NCBI RefSeq assembly: GCF_008831285.2 | Contig: NC_045150.1 | Span: 2,182,001 to 2,246,000 of the forward strand | Source: Nymphaea colorata | Taxonomy: Eukaryota > Streptophyta > Magnoliopsida > Nymphaeales > Nymphaeaceae | Direction: 5' to 3' | Length of the DNA stretch: 64,000 nucleotides | Part shown: positions 1-10,429 of the stretch, one piece after another | Position numbering within the stretch: position 1 is the stretch's first letter | How the letters are laid out: the number at the start of each line of letters is the position of its first letter | The notes under the pieces: model-generated | Told to the model about the DNA's origin: nothing | Databases searched by the model: none | Seen by the model: the letters and a program-made list of their open reading frames with translations, nothing else | Position numbers and translations under genes: made by a program

Positions 1-67
1 GCACCTGAGCCACATTTCTTTGCACTGCTTTCGGTATGTGGTCAACATACTGAGGCTTGATAATTGC
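1..67 (-). pseudogene. ABCE/RLI exon fragment, cut by the window edge
   Basis: Read on the minus strand, the first 67 bases encode AIIKPQYVDHIPKAV and continue in frame to the window edge. This is the linker stretch of plant ABCE (RLI) ATPases between the first Walker A and the first signature motif. The base before the exon is an AG acceptor (minus strand, 68-69). This copy is open here, whereas its duplicate at 2299-2360 is frameshifted. It could belong to a better preserved copy to the left or to another broken one. Identity of the family is firm; functional state cannot be judged from this length. Confidence 0.6.
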
Positions 68-593
68 CTATTCAAAATACAAAAATTTAATAATAGTAAG
101 AGATAGCAAATTTTAAAGCTAGATGGTACTACTTACTACTTAGACATGATGAGATAGAATCAGAACTATTGTTTTTAACATTTTTGGAATCCCAACATTT
201 TTTGGGCCAAATTTGCCCATGTAGATGACATTTGTTGGCCAATCAAATAAGAAATAATCTTCAATCATGTTGCCTTATGCAATAACTTTGTATCACAAAA
301 ATTTAGGATCTTCATCTTGTTCTATTTTTAAAACACAATAATATGCCATATGCAAATCATTCAATAGTTATTGTCTAAACATTCACTGCTTTTCAAATAT
401 AAATTTCAACACCCAGTACCTGCAAGCATTAAGTAGTCCACTACTGCACATTAGCCACAAGTTTATTGGACTTCCTCAAGAAAATATGGAAAAACCAGTC
501 ACAGCAAAAAAATGTGGACCTTTTCACTTTTCTTAAGCATTTAAGTAAAATGCTCTTAAACATAATTTTCAATTGATGTTGGTTAAATCATAC
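1..593. repeat. Direct duplicate of 2299-2935
   Basis: Positions 1-593 align throughout with about 2299-2935, including the ABCE linker exon and the intron upstream of it. Similarity is high with scattered substitutions and small indels, and ends near the shared stretch aaatcataccc. It is one arm of the tandem duplication that built this pseudogene cluster. Confidence 0.8.
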
Positions 594-604
594 CCGTGGA
601 TGGT

Positions 605-1216
605 GAAATTTCACCTTGCCAAGACATAGAAATAACGTTAATCTCTGCAATTCTCCACCAGAAAGATTAATGAGCTCTTGGTCCATTAACTTTGTATTTG
701 GACCAGCTTGCAGAAAGTTACACTTAGTGGACAATCCATATACACATGCTAATCCAAAACAAAACAAGTAGATAAAATTTCAGTAGATTGAATCCACCAC
801 AAAACATGTACATAAGAACATTTAACCAGAACTATTATATCACATCACAAATCTTGTACCAGCATTCGGATAAATGTGGTCTTCCATGTCCCGTTCTCCC
901 CCTACATTACAATAATCTGGGAGTCAGTAAATTCACCCTCAACAACACAAAGTTTAAAATTTCTGTGTGTTTTTCTCAAGGTTGGATATTTATATCTTGC
1001 ATAAGTTTGTATCTTTTCAACACTTTCTTGTGTTGTCTCTCCAACCTATACAATAAATATACATTCAAGAGTAATCAACAATCAAATAGTTAAACAACTG
1101 ACAGTCAAACATTTAATTAGTTACCTTAAAAGTAAGAGAGTAGTCACGAAACCAAAGATTTTAGTTAGAACAAATCTTCTAAGAGTATGTTAATACCTTC
1201 TCTAACAGAGAAAGGA
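605..1216. repeat. Direct duplicate of about 1247-1850
   Basis: The stretch starting caccttgccaagacatagaaa near 612 recurs from about 1250 and stays alignable to ggaagt near 1216 and 1857. It carries two exons of the second ABCE nucleotide-binding domain and part of the VVEHDL exon. The two copies have different disabling mutations (a stop in one, a frameshift in the other), so decay continued after duplication. Confidence 0.8.
615..1216 (-). pseudogene. Partial tandem copy of ABCE/RLI, second nucleotide-binding domain
   Basis: Three exon remnants lie on the minus strand in gene order. 1125-1216 is the 3' part of the exon carrying TLPFSVREG, cut off abruptly near 1216. 845-1045 encodes ARYKYPT, then [12 protein letters not shown], a TAG stop, then [14 protein letters not shown], so the Walker A lysine-threonine pair remains but the glycine before it is tryptophan. 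615 to about 720 encodes LMDQELINLSGGELQR and LCLGK, the signature region of the second domain. The copy lacks everything upstream of these exons. The family's role is splitting ribosomes after termination with an iron-sulfur domain and two ATPase domains; this fragment cannot do that. Confidence 0.75.
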
Positions 1217-1252
1217 AGTTCATAAAATGAACTCGACAATGTGAAATGTTAC

Positions 1253-3618
1253 CTTGCCAAGACATAGAAATAACGCTAATCTCTACAATTCTCCACCAGA
1301 AAGATTAATGAGCTCTTGATCCATTAACTGTAGTATTTGGACCAGCTTGCAGAAAGTTACATTTTGTGGACAATCCATATACACATGCTAATCCAAAACA
1401 AAACAAGTAGACATAATTTCAGTAGATTGAATCAACCACAAAACATGTGCAGAAGAACATTTAATCAGAACTATTATATCACGTCACAAATTTTATACCA
1501 ACATTCGGATAAATGTGGTTTTCCCAATCCCATTCTTCTCCGGCATTACAATAATTTGGGAGTCAGTAAATTCACACTCAACAACACAAAGTTTAAATTT
1601 TCATGTATTTTTCTCATGGTTGGATATTTATATCTTGCATAAGTTTGTATCTCTTCAACACTTTCATGTGTTGTCTCTACAACCTATACAATAAATATAC
1701 ATTCAAGAGTAATCAACAATCAAATAGTTAAACAACTGACAGTCAAACATTTAATTAGTTACCTTAAAAATAAGAGAGTAGTCACAAAACCGAAGATTTC
1801 AGTTAGAACAAATCCTATTAAGAATATGTTAATACCTTCTCTAACAGAGAAAGGAAGTGTTACAACCCTGTAAGCGTCTGGCTTCCCATAGAAATAACAA
1901 ATGAAGTCCAAAAGGTAATCTAGAACGCTAAGATCATGTTCAACCACAATCACATAGCTGAAAGAAAAGAAATGTAAGACAATGTCATGCTCAGACTGAT
2001 CTTAAAAAATCCATAACAGAATGCTTAAAGTACAACAAAGAAAACATGTTCAAGACATGTTTGTTAGGCTGAAGCAGTGACCAAATAATTTGTGCAACTT
2101 TTAGCCTCTGTTTCACATCAAGATAACTTGATGGATTATGAAACATATATATTTCTACACTCTGAATTGCCACAATTGCAATAGCAAACCGCTGAAGCTC
2201 TCCACCTGATAAACCACCAACATTCCTATTTATAACCTGATTTAACTCAAGTTCCTCGCAGAGCTGTGCTTTCATCTTTTTCATCCTTTTGATCAACCAC
2301 CTGAGCCACATTTCCTTGCATTGCTTTTGGTATTAGTCAACATATTGAGGCTTGATAATTGCCTATTCAAAATACAAAAATTTAATAATAGCAGAGGGAT
2401 AGCAAATTTTAAAGCTAGATGCTACTACTTAGACATGATGGGATAGAACCAGAACTATTGTATTCCAATCCAATAAATGCTATTCTAACATTCTTGGAAT
2501 CTCAATATTTTTTAGCTTCTTGCCAATTTGCCCATGTAGATGAGATCTGTTCGCTGATCAGATACAGAACCGACCTTCAATCATGTTGCCTTATGCAATA
2601 ACTTTGTCCTTTCCTTGATCGAAAAAATTTAGAATTTTCATCATGTTCTGGTTTTAGAAGACAATAATATCTCCTTATGCAAATCATTCAATAGTTATTG
2701 CCTAAACATTCACTGCTTTCCAAATACAAAATTTCAACACGCAGATCAAAGTACCTACAAGCATTAAGTGGTCCACTACTGCACATTAGCCACAAGTTTA
2801 TCAGACCTTCTTTAAGAAAATATGGAAAAACTAGTCACAGCAAAAAAACGTGGACATTTTCACTTTTCTTAAGCATTCCTACAATATGCTCTTAAACATA
2901 ATCTTCAATTGATGTTGGTTAAATCATACCCAGAGGATGGTGATAATGTCAGGCAATTATAATCATACTCAGTACCTTAAGATTATTTTCCAGAATACAG
3001 GTAAAATAATTATGAAGGTCTCAGCCTCTAAAATAAGTCAAAATTTCCTGCCAATTAGGTGGATTCAGTAGGAAGGAAAAAAATTCATGTTATAATGTCA
3101 TCAATATTTTCAATGTGCAAAGTGTCTAAGAAAAAATTGCTGCATAATACAAAAAATTACACTAAAACGACCCAAGTTTGGCTTCAACTTTCCGCTGACT
3201 TTCCAATTCCATTTTTCTCAACCAAACCCAGAACCTGTTTAGGTCTAGGAACTTGCAACCTGCAAATTTTATGCTTCATGTTATCAAAAGCAATATAACA
3301 GAGCTATGAGCCACAAAGTAGCAGTAACATACAAACCTATGCAATTTAAAGGTGTTCGCCCCATAACAATGTGTTGTATCTTTATCTAAATCGTTTGGAA
3401 GATTGATAATTTGAATGGCCTCAAATGGACATTTCTTCATTCATGAAAAAAAAAATAATCATTCTAAGAGTTACCAAATCAAGCTATATAAGATAGAAGG
3501 TCATTCAACAAGATCAAAAAAACAAGATCACGTACCTTGACACAAATACCACATCCAATGCACAACTCCGATATGAAAGCAGTCTTTGAGGCTGGGTCTA
3601 CTTAGATAAATAACTTCC
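1253..3618 (-). pseudogene. ABCE/RLI (RNase L inhibitor-like) pseudogene, multi-exon
   Basis: Minus-strand exons follow ABCE order. 3536-3618: GKLFI, a stop, VDPASKTAFIS, CIGCGICVK (4Fe-4S cysteines). 3337-3434: [13 protein letters not shown] and DKDTTH. 3167-3259: VPRPKQVLGLV and NGIGKS (Walker A 1), followed by a short deletion and frameshift. 2976 to about 3070: PPNWQEILTYFRG, then an indel. 2040-2359: linker, NRNVGGLSGGELQRFAIA, then IYMFHNPSSYLDVKQR, where the Walker B aspartate-glutamate pair is replaced by H-N. 1763-1957: [12 protein letters not shown] to the end of the first ATPase domain, with a one-base deletion near its end. About 1487-1683: second Walker A, frameshifted. 1253 to about 1360: second signature exon. 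No first exon and no end of the second domain were found. Splice sites are largely preserved, so this arose by DNA duplication rather than retroposition. Confidence 0.85.
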
Positions 3619-4244
3619 CTAAAAAAAATGGTCAACGATATTCAATTACTGAAGCAGTAACCCCATTATTATAGAAGCCAAATTTCCAAACATTATGGTG
3701 GTAGAAGAGTAAGTGAAATTCCAGATACAAGAAACATTAAAATTTTAAAACCAATAAGTTCTAACAGATCAAAAAAAAAAAATGATGCTCTATTGCTTTC
3801 CACTTCACGTCGATAACTTTGTTAATTTATCACCACAAGTAACATATCAATCTTACCTGTAAGTGATCAATGAATATTGGAAATGTTAAAAAATGCAACA
3901 AATAATCACCCAACTTTGCCAATAATATTTCATTGAGTAAGAGAACATCTTTTGAAAAACAAAACAACATATTCAGACTCTAAACATATAGTGTAACAAA
4001 TGATAAAAGACAAAACCATTGGGAGCATGTAAAACTACGTTGCTCCAATATAAGGTCCAAATATCATCTAACTAGGATGCATGGACATGTCACAACTTAC
4101 AACATGACCAAAAATAGGTTACATAGAGGATCGACCAAAGTTACTATTTGTCAACATCAACACTGTCTAGCATAGTAACTCCTATAAGATATCATGAGTT
4201 TATCTCAAAAAAAAAAAAAGAAAGAAAGAAAGAAAAGGAAGGGT

Positions 4245-4264
4245 GGGGGGGGGGGGGGGGGGGG
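4245..4264 (+). repeat. Homopolymer of 20 G
   Basis: Twenty consecutive G residues follow an A/AAAG-rich simple repeat (4207-4240). A G run of this length is rare in an AT-rich plant spacer and could form a quadruplex, or its length could be uncertain in the assembly. Confidence 0.9.
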
Positions 4265-6019
4265 TTAGGGGAATTTCTAAAGGGAAGTATTAGAAAAGAT
4301 ATACATTAGATTGCGCTTAATATGGTGAGCGAATGCCTCATCCAATAAAAGATTTATAGTTTCTTGCTCTTTTAGTAATATTTCTCTCTTTTTTTTTACA
4401 CATCTTTTTTCTGTACCTCTAATTTTTCTCCTAAAATTCTTGTTCATTATTATCTTTTACTATTGTTTTCATCTTTATTTCTTTCTCTTTTCTAAAACCT
4501 TCTTCTTTTTTTAACTTTTTTCTTAAAATCTTTATTTCTCTCTTTAAAATTTTCTCTTGAAATCTCTTGCCCATTAACTCTTCTACCTCTTTCTCTGATA
4601 ACAACCATCTCTTCTTCAATTTTTTCTATTTTGTACTAATTTCTTTTTTCTAAATATTTTTCTACTTCTATCTTTCCTCCAAAGTTTAAAATTCCTTTTT
4701 TTTTTTTATGTACTTCAACGAGACCAAAATCCAAGTATTGTATTCAACACTGGAGCCATGCTTGGTGGTTCACAAACCAACTCTAATTCTAAAACCTTTT
4801 TCTAAAAAAGTGTCATTGTAATATGATTTTTTTTTAATGTAAAATGTCTACTGAATAAATGAAAGTTTAGATGTATGTGATGGGAAGAATGTTTTAAAAT
4901 GAATGCTATGATATGAATGAATAATTTACTTTGAAGCATATGGAATCAATCACAATCATTTGTGAAATTAAGAAATGATCACAAGCACACCTTTAAAAAA
5001 CTTAAGCAAGATGATGTAGAATTCTAAATAGGTAGTAACTAAATTAGAGCAATATCTTGAACCTACTTAAGATTCAAAGAGAACATTTAAAAGAAATTTT
5101 CAAAAGATCAAACTTAGTTTTCAAAATTCAGGAAAAACTTCCAACAAATTTCTCAATTTCAAAAGGATTTCCCAAATCAACATTTATTTCAAAACATTTT
5201 TACCTTTTGATAGGAGTATAGGAAACACCTACCTTTAAAAGAATTTCCTTTCCTTGTCTTACAAAGCTTTAACTTCTTTACCAAGCACCACGCCTAGGTT
5301 GAAGAAAATGTTAGAGTGAATACAAAATGCATCGAGAAAAAACATATTCATTGGTTTTTTTGTCCTAGTAAAGTTGCCGAGAATGGCTAAGCCTCATACT
5401 AATGGAAATCCCATTTTTGCTCATTTGAAAAATTATTTTATGATGCATTCCAAAAACCAAAATCAATTTTAGGATGCAAACAATACCCATGCTCAAATAT
5501 GTACAATGAGAATCTTAGGAATAAAACTTTCATGCGCAACCAAAAGTCAACTCAAAGTACAAAATGTAGTATTAAAAGCAAAAGAAAAGTTAATTGTGTC
5601 TGAGAAGAAATGTGTTGGATATGATGAGCTCAAGGTAATATGTGTTAACCTACCTATGCTCAATGGTAGATATGCTAGAGGCCAAATGTGCAATGGTAGA
5701 TATGCTAAAAGTTCGTATAAATGAAATAATGGTTTCGCTTGTGGCCTCATTCAATTAAGTACACACGAGTATCATCTTAATATGAAATATGGACTACACG
5801 TATTAAAAACCTTGTTAGACTTTTATGTCATGCATTGAATTTCATGTACTAGGTAACTGCCATCTTACAACAATTCATTTCTGTGTTAAATTGCAGCTTT
5901 GTTCTGTTATTGATATTGTGATCGACATTTTTGTATTCTCATTATTTGAGTCGTGCATAATAAAATATATTATAAAAATACATTTATAAGTTCTTGCTGA
6001 CTGTAAAAGTTAATTAGTA

Positions 6020-6330
6020 AAAAGAGCCATTACTGACAAGGACATCGTCAGTATTGAGATGTTTCATCAACGCCGTTTTCCATCAGTATTGGGCTGGACA
6101 TTGTTGATGGCTGTCTTATGTCAATATATCTAGCAGTTTACTGACGGATCGTATATATCTAGCAGTTTACTGACGGATCGTACTTAAGGTTGGTCAAAAT
6201 TTTGCTGCACACTGACAACCATTTCTATCAGTAAAAGTTCAAATATATTTGACAGTCGTCAATAAAAACTACGATACACACTGAAGGAGGCATCCGTCAG
6301 TAAAAGTTGGCACATACTGACGGCATGGCA
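6020..6330. mobile_element. CACTA-like subterminal repeat region
   Basis: Motifs of the type tactgacgg and ccgtcagtaa occur many times in both orientations (for example near 6140, 6169, 6295 and 6318). Clustered short inverted motifs of this kind are typical of the subterminal regions of plant CACTA (En/Spm) transposons. No transposase or intact end was found, so it is a remnant at best. Confidence 0.4.
6124..6181. repeat. Tandem 29-bp repeat, two copies
   Basis: The unit beginning atatatctagcagtttactg occurs at 6124 and again at 6153 with essentially no difference. It carries the actgacgg motif of the surrounding CACTA-like sequence. Confidence 0.8.
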
Positions 6331-6410
6331 ATACCGCTAGTGGAGCCTTCAGCTACACAATATATACTGATAGAGAACTCCATCCGTTAACAATTTCATA
6401 ACGTATATTA

Positions 6411-6510
6411 AAGTTTGGGAAATCATCAACGTACTCAACCAGGCTGAATTCTCTTTCATAAAGTTTGGGAAATCATCAAAATATTCAACCTCGCTGGATT
6501 TTCTTTCTCT
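6411..6510. repeat. Tandem 50-bp repeat, two diverged copies
   Basis: The unit starting aagtttgggaaatcatcaa occurs at 6411 and 6461 with a few substitutions. The minus strand reads open through both copies, but the peptide matches no family I know. Confidence 0.75.
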
Positions 6511-6610
6511 TAGAAGCATCTTTAATGCTGCCTTGGTTAATGGAATCTCAAACATTAGTCCTGACTCTTATGTAATGAATTGGTGTTGTTAATAGGTGAA
6601 AATAGTTTGC

Positions 6611-6612
<2 letters not shown>

Positions 6613-6649
<37 letters not shown>
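6613..6649. repeat. (AT)n microsatellite
   Basis: About 18 uninterrupted AT units, just outside an inverted or duplicated context. Predicted Ile-Tyr repeat proteins over it are artefacts. Confidence 0.95.
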
Positions 6650-6651
<2 letters not shown>

Positions 6652-7099
6652 GGTGTGCAGGATAATTGGGCATGCATGTTGGCATGCTCGAGTGGCACCA
6701 CATCCAAGGGTGTGCTAAAGGCCAAGTGGACCGGTGGTGTCTCCCTCACTTTTTATGGCTCTCTTTCTTTCTCTCACACCAAGTAATGGGTAACGCAATT
6801 GATCGGGTTGGGTGGCATATTGTAGTCATGTCCTCAATTAGATTCATAGATGGTGCTCTTTTGATAGTATGAAAGAGTAGTGTTGACGTTGAAATTAGTG
6901 ATGCCATTACGAACCCAAGTCTCTCTTTCTCTCTCTCTCTCTTTGTGTGTGTATGCTATTCTCTTCATCCTGCTTTGTTTTTCTCTGTTGCTCAGCAGTG
7001 GAAGAACAACAAAAAGAACAATAAAGAAGGGTAGAAAGGAATAGAGCTATTGTGTGTGTGTGAGAGAGAGAGAGATCTATTGCAATATTTGTTTGATCC

Positions 7100-7815
7100 C
7101 ATAACCAGAGGCGGAGTAAGAACTTTTTTTTGTAGGGAGGAAAGAGTATTTTGTGGAGTTAGAAATTTTTAGTAAGGGGCGAAACAATTTAAATTTTTAG
7201 AAGTGTCAAATTAAAAATTTTCAAAATTTTAAGAGTAATTTTTACTCCGCCCAGCCGGTAACACGAATTACCAAACTAAAAAAAAAACATTAAACAACTC
7301 TACCCGTCTCCTAATCTGGAACTATTAAAAACTAAGCAAAATTTAAAAAAAAAAAAAACCATTGAACAACAATACTCGTCTCCTAATGTGGAACTATTAA
7401 AAACTAAGGAAAAATTTCAACACCAAACTATAAGGATTGGCAATAACAAAAACACACTTAAACTTTTCATGTTCTTAGAAAAACAAATCTAACGCATGTT
7501 TTCGTACTTAATTAATTAAAAAAAGTTCATTAAAAATTTGTTTCATAAAACTAAAATGTAAGTATCACAGATTTTTATATTTAGTATTTCAGCCTTTAAA
7601 AATATTATGAAAAACACTAACTGCATTAGTACATCCTAATATTAGCAAAAACAATTCCAAGACCAGGGCAGAAAGGAAAAGAAAAATTTACATGTAATTT
7701 TTAAAAATTTCATTTAACCTATATAAAAATTTGAAATATATATATATATATATATATATATATGGTGAAGCTATAGTTGAGATTCCCTAATAAAAAAGTT
7801 CTAGGTCCACTCCTG
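7100..7815. mobile_element. Remnants of the CAGGGGCGGAG hAT MITE family
   Basis: Near 7104 the sequence reads aggcggagtaagaac, with tttactccgcccag near 7240 in inverted orientation, resembling the ends of the MITEs at 20020 and 35051. A second weaker pair lies at about 7653 (cagggcagaaagg) and 7797-7815 (ccactcctg), enclosing an AT microsatellite at 7738-7764. I could not find convincing 8-bp target duplications. Confidence 0.4.
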
Positions 7816-8832
7816 AGACCAATATTAATTTAAAAACTAAGTTAATGTGGACAAAATTCATGGTGTGCAAATATTACTAGCTACTCATAGTTCATATTGT
7901 AATGCCCGCTGGTCATGAACCTACCATTTTCTTTAATTATTAAAAATATTTTAGTTTTCTTATCATATCAATCCAAGCTTTAACTCTATTTTTAATTAAT
8001 TAATCTTTTGAGTTAATAGTGGTTTTAAATAAAAGTTAAGCGAGCTTTTCTTAGTTTTCTACGGTGACAGAATCGCCCACCTCTCGGTCCTTCTCCAAGG
8101 GCGGCTTCCTTTTTGCCCCTTCCACCTATGAACCGCCACTACATTCCAGTATAGACTCAAAAGCTAAGGGCAGTACGGTAATTTTAGTTTACAATGAAAA
8201 TTTCAATCACCAAATTTTTTAAAAATAAAAATTCCAAATTCTTTCCCCTTATATTACAAAAAAGTTGTTGTACCCAATTTTGTATTTTATGCGATTTTTC
8301 TGTGTCATAAAAAGATCGTAACGCATTGGCCCTGTCATGGAAAGGGCTTGAAACAAACAAGTCTGGGATTCAGTGACGCGGCCTTCATTTTCAGACACGT
8401 AAAATCGTCTCTAAAGAGTGCCATAAGTTTGATGTTCAAATTTTGTGGTGCGTTATTCTTTTAGATTGTAAATGGTGGTAAGCGCAACACTCCAGTTGAA
8501 GTGAAGTTGAAGAATGAATCTTGGAGACATATTTTCAACTTTACTAAATGACCTAATTCGTTACAAAGATACCCAAATTTTTAAAAGCACAGCCATGATT
8601 TTGCTGCTCAGCTAACATATCCTAAAACTTATTCAAACTAATAAGCCTATCACAAACTAAAGGCGCCAATATATCACTTCATTTTTGCTGATCAATCTGC
8701 ACAATAAAGTGGGATTCTGATCAGGTCAAAATTCTCAATCGGATTCCGGCGAAGATTTAATGCCGGCCGGTGGATAAGATTAGGACCACCATGATCTTGT
8801 TGTTGGAGATATGTTGATCAGGAGGGAGTAGG

Positions 8833-10353
8833 TCAGACCATGTTGGTTGTCTTGGTCTCATGCTTCATATGGCCCATCTCCATGGCATCATCAGTTACAC
8901 AGTCGCTGCCATTGACCTTGAGGCATTCATCTCCTCCTTCCTTTCTGCTACTGCTGCTGTTTACTACTGTCTTCTTTTCGCCATCACCACCACCACCCCA
9001 ATCTTTGTAGATTGCATAGATGATCAGCTGTAGGGCTCCGAGTCCACATCCAAATCCATTGGGCACCTGTTCACCCCACAAACCAAAGACACCAACAACA
9101 AAAGAGTCAAAAATTTCCAAGAAACCAATCTTCAAAAAGAACCAATAACATAATATTAGACTGGCATGCTCCCCAAAGTGCATATGGTATGGGAAATATA
9201 TAATTCAAATTCTCCTTATAACCAAACTTCTGCCTACACCAACTTTATATTCAAAGTCTATATAATATATGAGCATCAACATCATGAGATTGAGTTGTGT
9301 CCACCAGCTGGGAAAAAAAAAGGTGGGAGTAAGGGTATTTTGGAGATTTTTTTTTTAAAAAAGAAACGACTTTTTCGGACTTGTAATTTTTTTACCCTTT
9401 TACTGACCATTGGTGTTCGAGCACTATTGTTTACATTTTTTTGTGCATGGGGTGGTGCATATAACCAGCTTCACAATATCATGGCTTCGAGCTTATGGTC
9501 AAAAGGATTCATCTTGACTAATCTTCAGTCGCATGTAAAAGTGAGATAGATTCTCTAACCAAACTTATCTAGCCTAGGTCGTTTAGCCCCTACTAGCTTA
9601 GAAGGTTGGATTTTTCTTCTTCTTCTTAGCCCTCTAGAACCATAGGTTCAACATACCATAAGTCACAATTAGTATGAAAACGTTTAAAGAATTTGATCTT
9701 AATTTTGGGCATTAGGGAAGAACAACGGACCCATTCAATGAAGCTAACAAATCTCTATCAACGAAGTACAAAAGTTACAAGAAAAGAAAATCCAATTCTT
9801 TCTTTCTTTCTTTCCACTAACAAATCTATCAGTTGGACACCTTTATTCTTTCATTTGATTAGCAATATGACACCTTAAACTTTTACAAGCAACAAACATG
9901 CTTATCTATAACTCGGAAACATTATATATATAATGCCAAAAATCCAGTACTATGAACACTAGTATATCCTGTTTATGTTAGATTGCTTTTATGAAGGCCA
10001 CCAAACGAAGAAAGCAGAGTTGGCATCTTTCCCCTTTGTAATTGGAGATTTCTAACTCAAAGAATGTGTTGCAGTTCAACTTTGCAAGGAACCAATTGAG
10101 ATGTGCACATTTGTGTGCCATTCGATCATATGGACACGCCAGTTGTTAGCTGCACAAACTGGAATGCATCGAAAGCCTATATCAATCTCAAAAACATGTC
10201 CAACGAAAAATGTGTGCATTATTTGTATCATCTTGCATAATTTGAGCTAGCAGTGCTCTATTAATCAAACAAAATAAATGTTTACCAGAAAAATCAGTAT
10301 ATAGGCTACATCTATGGCCAAATGCATCTTTTGTGATGGTTTTTAATGACACA

Positions 10354-10429
<76 letters not shown>

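Larger units (their letters stand above)
3619..8832. other. Intergenic spacer between ABCE pseudogene and SWEET gene
   Basis: No credible coding region was seen. It is AT-rich with a 20-base G run, a long pyrimidine-rich tract (about 4380-4700), two short tandem duplications (6124-6510), CACTA-like subterminal motifs (about 6020-6330), AT microsatellites and MITE remnants (7100-7260 and 7650-7815). The first ABCE exon would be expected just upstream of 3618 and was not recognised. Confidence 0.6.
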
